From Mycolicibacterium sp. CH28 (lineage in GTDB: Bacteria; Actinomycetota; Actinomycetes; Mycobacteriales; Mycobacteriaceae), in contig NZ_SRLQ01000001.1 in assembly GCF_004745805.1 (NCBI RefSeq), positions 622,498 through 686,497 of the forward strand: a stretch of 64,000 nt of DNA. Direction: 5' to 3'. A program made the translations under genes and the position numbers. Of the stretch, positions 54,510-64,000 are shown one piece after another. Each line of letters begins with the position of its first letter. Positions within the stretch are counted from its first letter, which is position 1. The notes beneath the pieces are model-generated. The model was not told the origin of the DNA, ran no database searches, and was given only the letters and a program-made list of their open reading frames with translations.

Positions 54510-55352
54510 CTAGAAGCTGTGCTCCTCGGCCGGGAATGCACCGGTAGCCACCTCTTCGGCATATTGAGTTGCGGCACGGCGCAATTCAGCGCCGACGTTG
54601 CCGAATCGCTTGACGAATTTCGCGGTCTTGCCACTGGTGAGCCCCGCCATGTCCTGCCACACCAGAACCTGCGCGTCGCAGTTCGGCCCGGCGCCGATGC
54701 CGATCGTCGGAATCGTGAGCTTGCCGGTGATCTGGGTGGCGAGCTCGGCGGGCACCATCTCCATCACCACCGCGATCGCACCAGCTTCCTGGACCGCGAT
54801 CGCATCGTGGACCGTCTGCTCGGCGGCGTCGCCACGGCCCTGCACCCGGAAACCGCCGAGGCTGTTGACACTCTGCGGGGTGAACCCGATGTGGGCGACC
54901 ACCGGGATGCCGGCGGAACTCAGCGTCGCGATCTGCTCGGCGACCCGCTCGCCGCCCTCGAGCTTGACCGCGTGCGCGCCGGTTTCCTTCATGAACCGGG
55001 TCGCCGTCGACAACGCTTGCCGAGGACCCTCCTCATAACTGCCGAACGGGAGGTCCGCCACGACCAGTGCGTGCTCGGCGCCGCGAACCACGCCGCGAAC
55101 CAGCGGGATCAACTCGTCGACCGAAATCTGAACGGTGGTGTCGTAGCCGTACACGACGTTCGCGGCGGAATCGCCGACCAGGAGAACCGGTATCCCGGCC
55201 TCATCGAAGGCCCGGGCGGTGGAGTAGTCGTAGACCGTGAGCATGGCCCACTTGTGGCCTTCGGATTTCCACTTCAGCAGGTGGTGGGTACGAACCTTGG
55301 TGCGCGAAACAGTCGGCGTGGTACAGCCACCATAGACAGTCTGTTCAGACAT
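54510..55352 (-). CDS. panB: 3-methyl-2-oxobutanoate hydroxymethyltransferase PanB
   Basis: A 280-residue enzyme that makes ketopantoate for pantothenate and CoA synthesis, using methylenetetrahydrofolate. Visible blocks are [52 protein letters not shown] and [19 protein letters not shown]. The length matches Rv2225 (281). The ATG at 55352 gives the usual MSEQTVYGG start. In M. tuberculosis it adjoins the CYTH-CHAD gene, which here is 23 kb away. Confidence 0.95.
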   Translation of the reverse strand: MSEQTVYGGCTTPTVSRTKVRTHHLLKWKSEGHKWAMLTVYDYSTARAFDEAGIPVLLVGDSAANVVYGYDTTVQISVDELIPLVRGVVRGAEHALVVADLPFGSYEEGPRQALSTATRFMKETGAHAVKLEGGERVAEQIATLSSAGIPVVAHIGFTPQSVNSLGGFRVQGRGDAAEQTVHDAIAVQEAGAIAVVMEMVPAELATQITGKLTIPTIGIGAGPNCDAQVLVWQDMAGLTSGKTAKFVKRFGNVGAELRRAATQYAEEVATGAFPAEEHSF

Positions 55353-55565
55353 CGTTGTCCCTAGAAATCGTCTCCGTCGATCCTCGAGGCCCATCCGGGT
55401 CCCCGGGTTCGTTTGACGTTCCCAGTGTGCCACCGGTGGCCGGCAAAGGTGAACGGCCAGTGAAGTGGACTTTCTCACAGCGCCGTCGGGCGGCGGTCCG
55501 GGCCGTCGCGGCGACGTTGGGCGATTCCTCACGGGCCTTCCGAGCGGAGACATACCATCGGCGGC

Positions 55566-56975
55566 ATGGTGAAACACCTGCAGCGGCTCAGCGGACTCGA
55601 TGCCAGCTTCCTCTATCTCGAAACACCTTCGCAGCCGCTGCATGTGTGCTCGATCCTGGAACTCGACGCGTCGACGATCCCGGGCGGCTACACCTTCGAC
55701 CGGTTGCGTGACGCATTGGCCTTGCGGGTCAAGGCAATACCGAGTTTCCGGGAGAAGCTAGCCAACAGCTTCCTGAACCTCGACCACCCGGTGTGGGTGG
55801 AAGACGAGGACTTCGACATCGATCGCCATCTGCATCGCATTGGTCTGCCGGCCCCTGGTGGTCGCGTCGAACTCGGCGAGATCTGTGGGCATCTGGCCTC
55901 GCTTCCGCTGGACCGCCGTTACCCACTCTGGGAAACCTGGGTCATCGAAGGCGTCGGCGGTACCGACGCCCGCGCCGGCGGGCGGTTGGCGGTCATGACG
56001 AAGGTCCACCATGCCGCCGTCGACGGGGTGACCGGCGCCAATCTGATGTCGCAGCTGTGCAGCACCGAGCCCGACGCCCCGCCGCCGGCTCCGGTCGACG
56101 ACGAATACGGCGGCACCAACCAGTTGCGGATCGCGCTGGGCGGCCTGGGCCGGTTCGCCACCCGGCCGCTGCACCTGGCCACCAAAGTGCTGCCGGCGAC
56201 GGTGACGACGGTCGTCGACACCGTCCAGCGGGCCGTCGGCGGCCGAGCGATGGCAGCGCCGTTCGCCGCACCGCAGACCCGGTTCAACGCCAGCATCACC
56301 CCGCATCGCAATGTCGCCTTCGCCGAACTCGACTTCGAGGACATCAAAGCGGTCAAGAACCACTTCGGCGTCAAGGTCAACGACGTCGTGATGGCCCTGG
56401 TGTCCGGGGTGCTGCGCCAGTTCCTACTCGACCGCGATGAGCTGCCCGACTCCTCGTTGGTGGCGATGGTCCCGGTCTCGGTTCACGACCGCTCCGACCG
56501 GCCCGGTCGTAACCAGGTGTCGGGCATGTTCTCCAAACTGGAGACCCAGATCGAGGATCCGGCGCAGCGCCTGATGGCGATCGCCGAAGCGAACAACACC
56601 GCCAAGGAACACAGCTCGGCGATCGGCGCCACATTGCTTCAGGACTGGAGCCAGTTCGCCGGCCCGGCCGTGTTCGGGGTGGCGATGCGGGTGTACGCCA
56701 GAAGCAGGCTGACCGAGACCCGGCCGGTGCACAACCTGGTGGTGTCCAACGTTCCGGGCCCGCAGGTGCCGCTGTACTTCCTGGGCGCCGAGGTGACCGC
56801 GATGTATCCGCTGGGCCCGATCTTTCACGGGTCGGGGCTCAACATCACGGTGATGTCGCTTAACGGCAAGCTCGACGTGGGTCTGATCGCGTGCCCGGAA
56901 TTGTTGCCGGATCTGTGGGATATGGCCGACGACTTCGCAGTGGGGATGAAGGAACTGCTCGCCGCGGTCAATTGA
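55566..56975 (+). CDS. WS/DGAT-family acyltransferase
   Basis: A 469-residue bifunctional wax ester synthase/diacylglycerol acyltransferase. The catalytic HHAAVDG (residues 148-154) is intact, and [20 protein letters not shown] and [20 protein letters not shown] are typical. It would use acyl-CoA to make triacylglycerol or wax esters for storage at the membrane. It starts at ATG 55566, divergent from panB across 213 nt. It is followed 49 nt later by the Hip1-like protease gene. Confidence 0.9.
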   Translation: MVKHLQRLSGLDASFLYLETPSQPLHVCSILELDASTIPGGYTFDRLRDALALRVKAIPSFREKLANSFLNLDHPVWVEDEDFDIDRHLHRIGLPAPGGRVELGEICGHLASLPLDRRYPLWETWVIEGVGGTDARAGGRLAVMTKVHHAAVDGVTGANLMSQLCSTEPDAPPPAPVDDEYGGTNQLRIALGGLGRFATRPLHLATKVLPATVTTVVDTVQRAVGGRAMAAPFAAPQTRFNASITPHRNVAFAELDFEDIKAVKNHFGVKVNDVVMALVSGVLRQFLLDRDELPDSSLVAMVPVSVHDRSDRPGRNQVSGMFSKLETQIEDPAQRLMAIAEANNTAKEHSSAIGATLLQDWSQFAGPAVFGVAMRVYARSRLTETRPVHNLVVSNVPGPQVPLYFLGAEVTAMYPLGPIFHGSGLNITVMSLNGKLDVGLIACPELLPDLWDMADDFAVGMKELLAAVN

Positions 56976-57024
56976 CCGCCTCCGGCGGGTCGGTGTGCAA
57001 GGCACACCTGCAGAACGTGGCAGC

Positions 57025-58578
57025 ATGTTTGCCATGAGGCTCTACCAACGACCGCGCGCTGTCCGCACCGCTCTGGTGCTCCCCGCCGTGGCTGCGCTCG
57101 TCGCGAGTGCCGGCTGTAGCAACATGGTGGCGGGATCGGCCGTGATCGCCGGGCCGCAGATCGGAGCGCCGGTGCAATGGGGCCCGTGCCGGGTGGCCGG
57201 CGGTGGTGGCGGCAACGCGCTGCCGATCCCGACCGGAGCCGAGTGTGGCCGGATCGCCGTGCCGGTCGACTACGCCAAGCCGGATGACGGGACCGCCGTT
57301 CTCGCGTTGATCCGGTTCCCGGCCACCGGGAAGAAGATCGGCTCGCTGATCATCAACCCGGGCGGACCGGGGGAGTCGGGTATCGAGGCCGCCGCCAGCA
57401 TCGTGGAGAACCTGCCCGCCGAAGTGCGCCAGCGTTTCGACATGGTGGGCTTCGACCCGCGCGGCGTAGCCGCCTCGACCCCGGCGCTGTGGTGCAACTC
57501 CGACGCCGACAACGATGCGGTCCGCGCTGATCCGCAGGTGGACTACAGCCCCAAGGGCGTCGAGCACATCGAGAGCCAGACCAAGGCCTTCATCCAGCGC
57601 TGCGTCGACAAAATGGGCAAGGAATTCCTCGCCAATATCGGCACGGCCAGCGTCGTCAAGGATATGGACGCGCTGCGCGCTGCGGTCGGCGACGACAAGC
57701 TGACCTACCTCGGCTACTCCTACGGCACCCGGATCGGTTCGGAATACGCCGAGGCCTACCCGGACAAGGTGCGGGCGATGATTCTCGACGGTGCCGTCGA
57801 CCCCAACGCCGACCCGATCCAGGCCGACATCGACCAGGCCGCGGCGTTCCAGCAGGCGTTCAACGACTACGCCGCCGACTGCGCCAAGGATCCGTCCTGC
57901 CCGCTGGGCACCGACCCGGCCAAGGCCGTCGACGTCTATCGCAGCCTGGTCGACCCACTGGTGAAGACGCCGCTGCCGACCGCCGACCCACGCGGTCTGG
58001 GCTACAGCGACGCGATCATCGGCACCATCATGGCGCTGTATTCGCCGAATCTGTGGCGGCACCTCACGCAAGGGCTGACCGAGATGACCAACGGCCGCGG
58101 TGACACCATGCTGGCGCTGGCGGACATGTACATGCGCCGTGACGCGCGGGGGCACTACACCAACGCCACCGACGCGCGCATCGCGGTCAACTGTGTCGAC
58201 CAGCCGGCGGTCACCGATCGTCAGAAGATCATCGACGAGGACCGCAGGATGCGTGAGGTCGCGCCGTTCATGAGCTACGGCGAGTTCACCGGGCACGCCC
58301 CGCTGAGCACGTGCGCGTTCTGGCCGGTGCCCGCGACGAGCACTCCGCATTCCGCTTCGGCGCCCGGCCTGCCGCCCGTGCTGGTGATCTCCACGACCAA
58401 CGACCCGGCCACGCCGTATCGGGCGGGTGTGGATCTGGCCAAACAGCTGGGCGGGGCGCTGCTGACGTTCAACGGGACTCAGCACACCGTCGCCTTCCAG
58501 GGCAACACCTGTGTGGACAACTACGCCGCCGCCTACCTGGTCGACCTGAAGCTGCCGCCGCCGGGTGCCACGTGCTGA
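57025..58578 (+). CDS. Lipoprotein serine protease, CaeA/Hip1 family
   Basis: 517 residues from ATG 57025. The signal peptide ends in a lipobox with Cys31 (VASAGCSNM), so it is anchored in the cell envelope. It is an alpha/beta hydrolase with TAP-like C-terminal domain: FDPRGVA, nucleophile in GYSYGTRIG (about residue 230), Asp in STTNDPATPY and His in GTQHTVAFQG. It strongly resembles M. tuberculosis Rv2224c (CaeA/Hip1), an envelope-linked protease. It is the first of two tandem paralogues. Confidence 0.93.
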   Translation: MFAMRLYQRPRAVRTALVLPAVAALVASAGCSNMVAGSAVIAGPQIGAPVQWGPCRVAGGGGGNALPIPTGAECGRIAVPVDYAKPDDGTAVLALIRFPATGKKIGSLIINPGGPGESGIEAAASIVENLPAEVRQRFDMVGFDPRGVAASTPALWCNSDADNDAVRADPQVDYSPKGVEHIESQTKAFIQRCVDKMGKEFLANIGTASVVKDMDALRAAVGDDKLTYLGYSYGTRIGSEYAEAYPDKVRAMILDGAVDPNADPIQADIDQAAAFQQAFNDYAADCAKDPSCPLGTDPAKAVDVYRSLVDPLVKTPLPTADPRGLGYSDAIIGTIMALYSPNLWRHLTQGLTEMTNGRGDTMLALADMYMRRDARGHYTNATDARIAVNCVDQPAVTDRQKIIDEDRRMREVAPFMSYGEFTGHAPLSTCAFWPVPATSTPHSASAPGLPPVLVISTTNDPATPYRAGVDLAKQLGGALLTFNGTQHTVAFQGNTCVDNYAAAYLVDLKLPPPGATC

Positions 58579-58702
58579 TTCTCGGAACCTCCGAGTTCAC
58601 AAGGCTTTTGCGCCTGCGTCAATCCTCGTTATCGAGCGGGATCGCATCTGAGATCGAGGTGTGACCGGCTCGCTGACACACGGGCGCCCCAACCATGCGA
58701 CG

Positions 58703-60235
58703 ATGACAGCCATGGGACGCGCGAGTCGGACCGGCTCGGCGCTCTTTCTCTGCACCGTGCTGGCGGTTGGTGGCACGGCCCCGTCGGCCGCCGCTACTGG
58801 GGGCCCCGGGACCGGTCAGCCGACGGCGCCGCAGGTCGTGTGGAACAGCTGTCACCAGTTCCTCGGTGATTCGGCCACCGACATTCCCACCGCGCAGTGC
58901 ACGACGGTGCCGGTGCCGATCGACGACGCGGATCCCGCTGGGCCCCAAGCGCAGTTGGCGGTCATCAAGATCCCGGCCAGCGGCGAGCGCATCGGCGCCA
59001 TGTTCATCAACCCCGGCGGCCCTGGCGCCTCCGCGGTGGACTCGGCGGCCGGAATGGGCTACGCGCTGGCCGGCAGCCCCATCAACGAGCACTTCGACAT
59101 CGTCGGGTTCGACCCGCGCGGCGTCGGCTACTCGACACCGCAGGTGCGCTGCCGCACCGATGCGGAATTCGACGCGTGGCGCCGCAACCCGATGGTGGAC
59201 TACAGCCCGGCCGGGGTCGCCGCGATCGAGCAGATTTATCGCGACTATGCCAAGGAATGCGCCGACAAGATGGGGACCGCGTTCCTCGCCGGGGTCGGAA
59301 CAGCCTCGGCGGCAAAGGATATGGACGCCGTCCGCCAGGTGCTGGGCGACGACCAGATCAACTACCTCGGGTTCAGCTACGGCACCGAGCTGGGCACTGC
59401 CTATCTGGCCAAGTTCCCCGAGCGGGTTCGCACGATGGTCCTCGACGGCGCCATCGACCCGGCGCAGGACACGGTGGACTCGATCATTCAGCAGATGGAC
59501 GGCTTCCAGGTGGTCTTCAACGACTACGCCGCCGACTGCGCGAAGTCCGCTGGCTGCCCGCTGGGCACCGATCCGGCGCAGTGGGTGAACCGCTACCACC
59601 AGTTGGTCGATCCGCTTGCCGCCAAACCGGGACCGACGTCGGACCCGCGGGGCCTGACCTATCAGGACGCGATCACCGGCACCTTCAACGCGCTCTACGC
59701 GCCGCAGTACTGGAAGTTCTTGACCAGCGGCCTGCTGGGGCTGCAGCGCCAGACAGACGCCGGGGACCTGTTGCTGCTTGCCGACGAATACGAGGGACGC
59801 GACCCGTACGGGCGCTACCGCAACGGGCAGGACGCCTTCAACGCGATCCGCTGTGTCGACAGCCCGACGCCGACCGATCCGGCGGTGTGGGCCGACATCG
59901 ACCGGCGCACCCGCGAGTCGGCCCCCTTCCAGTCCTACGGTCAGTTCACCGGATTCGCGCCCCGGGATCTGTGTGCCTTCTGGCCGGTGCCGCCGACGTC
60001 GACACCGCATCCGGCATCCCCGGCTCCGCCCGGCAGTGTCGTCGTCGTGTCCACCACCCACGACCCCGCCACGCCCTACGAGGCCGGGGTCAACCTGGCC
60101 CGCCAGCTCGACGCACCGCTGATCACCTACGACGGCACTCAGCACACCGCGGTGTTCAACGGCAACGACTGCGTGGACTCGGCGATCGTGAACTACTTGG
60201 TCGAGCGGGCCGTTCCTGGCAACTTGAGCTGTTGA
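58703..60235 (+). CDS. Secreted serine protease, second CaeA/Hip1 paralogue
   Basis: 510 residues from ATG 58703. The signal peptide has no lipobox Cys (SALFLCTVLAVGGTAPSAAA), so it is probably secreted or envelope-bound without a lipid, unlike its neighbour. The triad is visible: Ser in GFSYGTELG, Asp in STTHDPATPY and His in GTQHTAVFNG. Pairing of two paralogues here matches Rv2224c-Rv2223c. GTG 58661 and ATG 58712 are alternative starts. A 124-nt gap separates it from the first copy. Confidence 0.9.
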   Translation: MTAMGRASRTGSALFLCTVLAVGGTAPSAAATGGPGTGQPTAPQVVWNSCHQFLGDSATDIPTAQCTTVPVPIDDADPAGPQAQLAVIKIPASGERIGAMFINPGGPGASAVDSAAGMGYALAGSPINEHFDIVGFDPRGVGYSTPQVRCRTDAEFDAWRRNPMVDYSPAGVAAIEQIYRDYAKECADKMGTAFLAGVGTASAAKDMDAVRQVLGDDQINYLGFSYGTELGTAYLAKFPERVRTMVLDGAIDPAQDTVDSIIQQMDGFQVVFNDYAADCAKSAGCPLGTDPAQWVNRYHQLVDPLAAKPGPTSDPRGLTYQDAITGTFNALYAPQYWKFLTSGLLGLQRQTDAGDLLLLADEYEGRDPYGRYRNGQDAFNAIRCVDSPTPTDPAVWADIDRRTRESAPFQSYGQFTGFAPRDLCAFWPVPPTSTPHPASPAPPGSVVVVSTTHDPATPYEAGVNLARQLDAPLITYDGTQHTAVFNGNDCVDSAIVNYLVERAVPGNLSC

Positions 60236-60256
60236 AAGCCAAGGTGCAGCAGCCCT

Positions 60257-60272
60257 GTAACACGGAATTAAC
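60257..60272 (+). promoter_or_regulatory. Possible GlnR-like half site upstream of glnA2
   Basis: GTAAC-n6-TTAAC at 60257-60272 partly resembles the actinobacterial GlnR pattern gTnAC-n6-GaAAC. The first half agrees well and the second keeps AAC only. It lies 22 nt before the glnA2 ATG, in a short 59-nt gap. Weak evidence. Confidence 0.25.
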
Positions 60273-60294
60273 ACCCGCTGCATACGCTCGCGTC

Positions 60295-61635
60295 ATGGAC
60301 CGCCAGAAGGAATTTGTGCTGCGCACGCTGGAAGAACGGGACATCCGTTTCGTCCGGTTGTGGTTCACCGACGTGCTCGGGTTCCTCAAGTCGGTTGCGA
60401 TCGCTCCGGCCGAGCTGGAAGGCGCCTTCGAAGAGGGCATCGGCTTCGACGGGTCCTCGATCGAAGGCTTCGCCCGCGTCTTCGAATCCGACACCGTCGC
60501 GCGCCCGGACCCCTCGACGTTCCAAGTTTTGCCGTGGGTGACGAGCGCAGGCCAGCACCACTCGGCGCGGATGTTCTGCGACATCACCATGCCCGACGGT
60601 TCACCGTCGTGGGCCGATAGCCGGCACGTGCTGCGCCGCCAGCTCGCCAAGGCCAGCGACCTCGGATTCTCCTGCTATGTGCACCCCGAGATCGAGTTCT
60701 TCCTGCTCGAGCCCGGCCCCTACGACGGCTCGGTGCCGGTGCCCGCGGACAACGGCGGCTACTTCGACCAGGCCGTGCACGATTCGGCCCCCAACTTCCG
60801 CCGGCATGCCATCGACGCGCTGGAGCAGATGGGCATCTCGGTGGAATTCAGCCACCACGAAGGCGCGCCGGGGCAGCAGGAGATCGACCTGCGTTACGCC
60901 GACGCCCTTTCCATGGCCGACAACGTGATGACGTTCCGCTATGTCGTCAAGGAGGTCGCCCTCGGCGAGGGCGTGCGGGCATCGTTCATGCCCAAGCCGT
61001 TCGCCGAGTATCCCGGCTCGGCCATGCACACCCACATGAGTCTGTTCGAGGGCGAGAACAACGCGTTCCACAGCCCCGACGACCCGCTGCAGCTCTCCGA
61101 TGTCGCCAAGTCCTTCATCGCAGGCATCCTCGAACACGCCAGCGAGATCAGCGCGATCACCAACCAGTGGGTGAACTCCTACAAGCGACTGGTGCATGGC
61201 GGCGAGGCGCCCACCGCGGCTTCGTGGGGCGCGTCCAACCGCTCGGCGCTGGTACGGGTGCCGATGTACACCCCGCGCAAGGCTTCTTCACGCCGCATCG
61301 AGGTGCGCAGCCCCGACTCGGCGTGCAACCCCTACCTCACGTTCGCCGTGCTGCTGGCTGCCGGCCTGCGCGGTGTCGAGAAGAACTACGTGCTGAGCCC
61401 GCAGGCCGAGGACAACGTCTGGATGCTGACTTCCGAAGAGCGCCGGGCGATGGGCTATCGCGAGTTGCCGTCCAGCCTGGGTATCGCGCTGTCGGAGATG
61501 GAGAATTCCGAACTGGTCGCCGAGGCGCTGGGTGAGCACGTCTTCGACTACTTCCTGCGCAACAAGCGCGCGGAGTGGGAGGACTACCGCAGCAACGTCA
61601 CCCCGTTCGAGCTGAAGGCTTACTTGTCGCTGTAG
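60295..61635 (+). CDS. glnA2: Glutamine synthetase GlnA2 (type I)
   Basis: 446 residues, equal to the M. tuberculosis Rv2222c enzyme. It joins ammonia to glutamate with ATP. Visible blocks are [72 protein letters not shown], and [13 protein letters not shown]. Its position, directly upstream of glnE, is the usual mycobacterial order. ATG 60295 gives the standard [17 protein letters not shown] start. Confidence 0.95.
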   Translation: MDRQKEFVLRTLEERDIRFVRLWFTDVLGFLKSVAIAPAELEGAFEEGIGFDGSSIEGFARVFESDTVARPDPSTFQVLPWVTSAGQHHSARMFCDITMPDGSPSWADSRHVLRRQLAKASDLGFSCYVHPEIEFFLLEPGPYDGSVPVPADNGGYFDQAVHDSAPNFRRHAIDALEQMGISVEFSHHEGAPGQQEIDLRYADALSMADNVMTFRYVVKEVALGEGVRASFMPKPFAEYPGSAMHTHMSLFEGENNAFHSPDDPLQLSDVAKSFIAGILEHASEISAITNQWVNSYKRLVHGGEAPTAASWGASNRSALVRVPMYTPRKASSRRIEVRSPDSACNPYLTFAVLLAAGLRGVEKNYVLSPQAEDNVWMLTSEERRAMGYRELPSSLGIALSEMENSELVAEALGEHVFDYFLRNKRAEWEDYRSNVTPFELKAYLSL

Positions 61636-61702
61636 CCGACCGCTCGGGCGGCGCCAGGACAGGATCAACCCGGGAAAACCGCGGTGCGCTACCGTCGTGC
61701 AC

Positions 61703-64000
61703 GTGGCCAAACCAGCGACGCAGCGCCCACGCGTGCCCAGCGTGGGTCGGCTCGGTCTGGTCGAGCCGACCGCCCCGGCTGACCTGGCCAGGCTGGGCTG
61801 GGACACCGATGCCCACGTCGAGTTGCTGTGGTCGCTGTCGCGGGCACCGGATGCCGACGCCGCGCTGCAGACCATCGTGCGGCTTGCCGAGGCGCTGGAC
61901 GGTGACTGGCACCAATTGAACACCGCGCTGCTCAAGGACCGCGGACTGCGGGGCCGGTTGTTCGCGGTGCTCGGTTCGTCGCTGGCCCTGGGTGATCATC
62001 TGGTGGCCAACCCGCGTTCGTGGCATCTGCTCGAAGGCGCCGTGACGCTGCCCAACCCCGCACAGCTACGCCGGTTGTTCGACGAGTGCGTCGCCGATTC
62101 CGGCCCGTCCGCGGCGACGGTCATGCCGCGGTTGCGCACGCTCTACCGCGACCAACTGCTGATTCTGGCCGCACTCGACGTGGCGCCGACGGTGGAGAAC
62201 GAGCCGGTGCTGGCATTCTCCACGATCGGTGAGCACCTGGCCGATATGGCCGACGCCGCACTGGACGCCACGCTGAAGGTGGCCAGCGCCTCGGTCTGCA
62301 AGGAAGGCGAGGCATCGCCCCGTATTGCCGTCATCGCGATGGGCAAATGCGGTGCACGGGAACTGAATTACGTCAGCGACGTCGACGTCATCTTCGTCGG
62401 CGAAAACGCCGACCCGGTAACGACCCGGGTGGCCGGGGAGCTGATGCGGCTGGCCTCGGACACGTTCTTCGAGGTCGACGCCGCGCTGCGCCCAGAAGGC
62501 AAGCAAGGTGCGCTGGTGCGCACCCTGGACTCCCACGTGGCCTACTACCAGCGGTGGGCCAAGACGTGGGAGTTCCAGGCGCTGCTGAAGGCCAGGCCGG
62601 CCGTCGGTGACCGCGAACTGGGGGAGCAGTACATCGCCGCCCTCATGCCGATGGTCTGGACCGCCTGTGAGCGTGAGGATTTCGTACCGGAGGTGCAGGC
62701 CATGCGCCGCCGGGTCGTGGCGCTGGTTCCCGCCGAGGTGCGTGACCGTGAGATCAAACTCGGCACCGGTGGCCTTCGCGACGTCGAATTCGCCGTCCAG
62801 CTCCTGCAACTCGTGCACGGCCGCACCGACGAGTCCCTGCACGTCGCGTCGACGGTGGATGCCCTGGCGGCGTTGAGCTCCGGCGGCTATGTCGGCCGCG
62901 ACGACGCGGCCAACCTGACCGCGTCCTACGAATTCCTGCGGTTGCTCGAACACCGCCTGCAGTTGCAGCGGCTCAAGCGCACGCACCTGCTGCCCGCCCC
63001 CGACGATGACGAGGCGCTGCGCTGGCTGGCCCGCGCGGCGCACATGCGACCTGACGGCACCCACGACACCCTCGGGGTGCTTCGGGAGGAGCTCAAGCGT
63101 CAACACCTGCGGGTGTCGCGGTTGCACGCCAAGCTGTTCTATCAGCCGCTGCTCGAGTCGGTCGGCCCGTCGGTGGGGTTCGCCCCCGGTATGACGCCCG
63201 CCGCGGCCGAGCGGCAGCTGGCCGCACTCGGCTACGAGGGCCCGCAGAGCGCGCTGACGCACCTCGGCGCCCTGGTCAACCAGAGCGGTCGCCGCGGCCG
63301 GGTCCAGTCGGTGCTGCTACCCCGCTTGCTGGACTGGCTCTCTGACACCCCGGATCCGGACAGTGGTCTGCTGGCCTACCGGCGGGTCAGTGATGCGCTG
63401 TCCGAACAGCGTTGGTACCTGGCCACATTGCGTGACGAGAGTGCGGTCGCCAAACGCCTAATGCGGGTGCTGGGGACGTCGGCATTCGTGCCGGAACTGC
63501 TGATGCGCGCGCCCGAAGTGGTCCAGCAGTATGCCGACGGCCCGGGCGGTCCCAAACTTCTCGACGTCGACCCCGATGCCGTGGCCAGGGCGTTGATCGC
63601 CTCGACCGCGCGGCATCCAGACCCGGTGCGGGCTATCGCGGCCGCGCGCACCCTGCGCCGCCGCGAACTGGCCCGCGTGGCCTCCGCCGACCTGCTCGGC
63701 ATGCTGGAGGTCCGAGACGTATGTGCGGCCCTGACTTCGGTGTGGGTGGCCGTGCTCCAGTCGGCGCTGGAGGCGGTGATCCGCGCGAACACCCCTGCCG
63801 ACGGTGGCGCCCCGGCGCGGCTGGCGGTGATCGGCATGGGCCGCCTCGGTGGCGGCGAGCTCGGCTACGGCTCGGACGCCGACGTGCTGTTCGTCTGCGA
63901 GCCGGTCGAAGGCGCCGACGAATCCCGCGCGGTCAAGTGGTCGGGATTGATCGCCGAGCAGGTACGCACGCTGCTCGGAACCCCCAGCGCGGACCCGCCG
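61703..64000 (+). CDS. glnE: Glutamine synthetase adenylyltransferase GlnE (3' truncated by window)
   Basis: Open to the last base (766 codons visible). From GTG 61703 it reads [20 protein letters not shown], close to the M. tuberculosis start; a GTG two codons earlier (61697) is an alternative. The first nucleotidyltransferase domain has [20 protein letters not shown] (about residue 215). The second has [20 protein letters not shown] (about residue 711). GlnE attaches and removes AMP on glutamine synthetase in response to nitrogen state. By comparison with the 994-residue relative, about 230 residues are missing beyond the window. Confidence 0.94.
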   Translation, partial: MAKPATQRPRVPSVGRLGLVEPTAPADLARLGWDTDAHVELLWSLSRAPDADAALQTIVRLAEALDGDWHQLNTALLKDRGLRGRLFAVLGSSLALGDHLVANPRSWHLLEGAVTLPNPAQLRRLFDECVADSGPSAATVMPRLRTLYRDQLLILAALDVAPTVENEPVLAFSTIGEHLADMADAALDATLKVASASVCKEGEASPRIAVIAMGKCGARELNYVSDVDVIFVGENADPVTTRVAGELMRLASDTFFEVDAALRPEGKQGALVRTLDSHVAYYQRWAKTWEFQALLKARPAVGDRELGEQYIAALMPMVWTACEREDFVPEVQAMRRRVVALVPAEVRDREIKLGTGGLRDVEFAVQLLQLVHGRTDESLHVASTVDALAALSSGGYVGRDDAANLTASYEFLRLLEHRLQLQRLKRTHLLPAPDDDEALRWLARAAHMRPDGTHDTLGVLREELKRQHLRVSRLHAKLFYQPLLESVGPSVGFAPGMTPAAAERQLAALGYEGPQSALTHLGALVNQSGRRGRVQSVLLPRLLDWLSDTPDPDSGLLAYRRVSDALSEQRWYLATLRDESAVAKRLMRVLGTSAFVPELLMRAPEVVQQYADGPGGPKLLDVDPDAVARALIASTARHPDPVRAIAAARTLRRRELARVASADLLGMLEVRDVCAALTSVWVAVLQSALEAVIRANTPADGGAPARLAVIGMGRLGGGELGYGSDADVLFVCEPVEGADESRAVKWSGLIAEQVRTLLGTPSADPP

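Noticed and set aside
58897..60294. Long in-frame upstream extension of glnA2 through the second protease gene
   Set aside because: It overlaps a well-supported serine protease in another frame; glnA2 begins at 60295 with the family-standard N-terminus.

Overview
The window is high-GC actinobacterial DNA from a mycobacterium, most likely a fast-growing Mycolicibacterium-type species. The main evidence is the FAS-II mycolic acid cluster (fabD-acpM-kasA-kasB-accD6) preceded by a MabR-type regulator and aceE. The same gene order as the M. tuberculosis Rv2249c to Rv2221c stretch, read in reverse, recurs across the window: glpD, accD6, kasB, kasA, acpM, fabD, mabR, aceE, ahpE, cobD, SURF1, ptpA, ptkA, the Nif3 protein, the zinc-ribbon protein, RNase H/phosphatase, rnpB, CYTH-CHAD, panB, hip1-like proteases, glnA2 and glnE. 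No insertion sequence, integrase, prophage or CRISPR array was seen.

Layout. (1) 1-4.4 kb: the end of an upstream gene, glpD, a small membrane protein, an aldo/keto reductase and a divergent AraC regulator. (2) 4.4-14.1 kb, minus strand: the FAS-II operon, its regulator mabR with a recognisable operator, and aceE. (3) 14.2-16.6 kb: a lipoprotein, a DUF3052 protein, the peroxiredoxin ahpE, tRNA-Val, a decayed P-loop gene and a small lysine-rich protein. (4) 16.7-22.1 kb, accessory: two tandem copies of a tiny Cys-rich secreted protein, a secreted DUF4185 protein, a VOC protein, a secreted protein with three ELPIAPVG repeats, and a YtcJ-type amidohydrolase. (5) 22.2-31.5 kb, conserved: cobD, SURF1, ptpA/ptkA (here joined in frame by an apparent frameshift), Nif3, zinc-ribbon protein, RNase H/phosphatase, an XRE-cupin regulator, a methyltransferase, RNase P RNA and a CYTH-CHAD protein.

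(6) 31.6-54.5 kb is an accessory block of about 23 kb lying where M. tuberculosis has the CYTH-CHAD gene next to panB. It holds an orphan fatty-acyl-AMP ligase. Next is an eight-gene operon for 2-propanol/acetone use: alcohol dehydrogenase, ScoAB CoA-transferase, acetone carboxylase alpha, beta and gamma subunits, an extra HyuA-like ATPase and an unknown 262-residue protein. Its divergent AcoR-type regulator has a degenerate AAA+ core. Then comes a partial guanidine/urea carboxylase locus (two DUF1989 proteins plus a carboxyltransferase subunit without a biotin carboxylase) with a TetR regulator and an enoyl-CoA hydratase. Last is a tightly overlapping PhyH dioxygenase, APC permease and RidA operon with its own TetR.

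(7) 54.5-64 kb, conserved: panB, a WS/DGAT acyltransferase, two Hip1/CaeA-like serine proteases, glnA2 and the first three-quarters of glnE, which runs off the window.

In the 2-propanol operon the likely flow is 2-propanol to acetone (alcohol dehydrogenase), acetone plus bicarbonate to acetoacetate (acetone carboxylase), then acetoacetate to acetoacetyl-CoA (ScoAB). Assignments rest on reading translated sequence, motifs and remembered family sequences and synteny; no database search was run.
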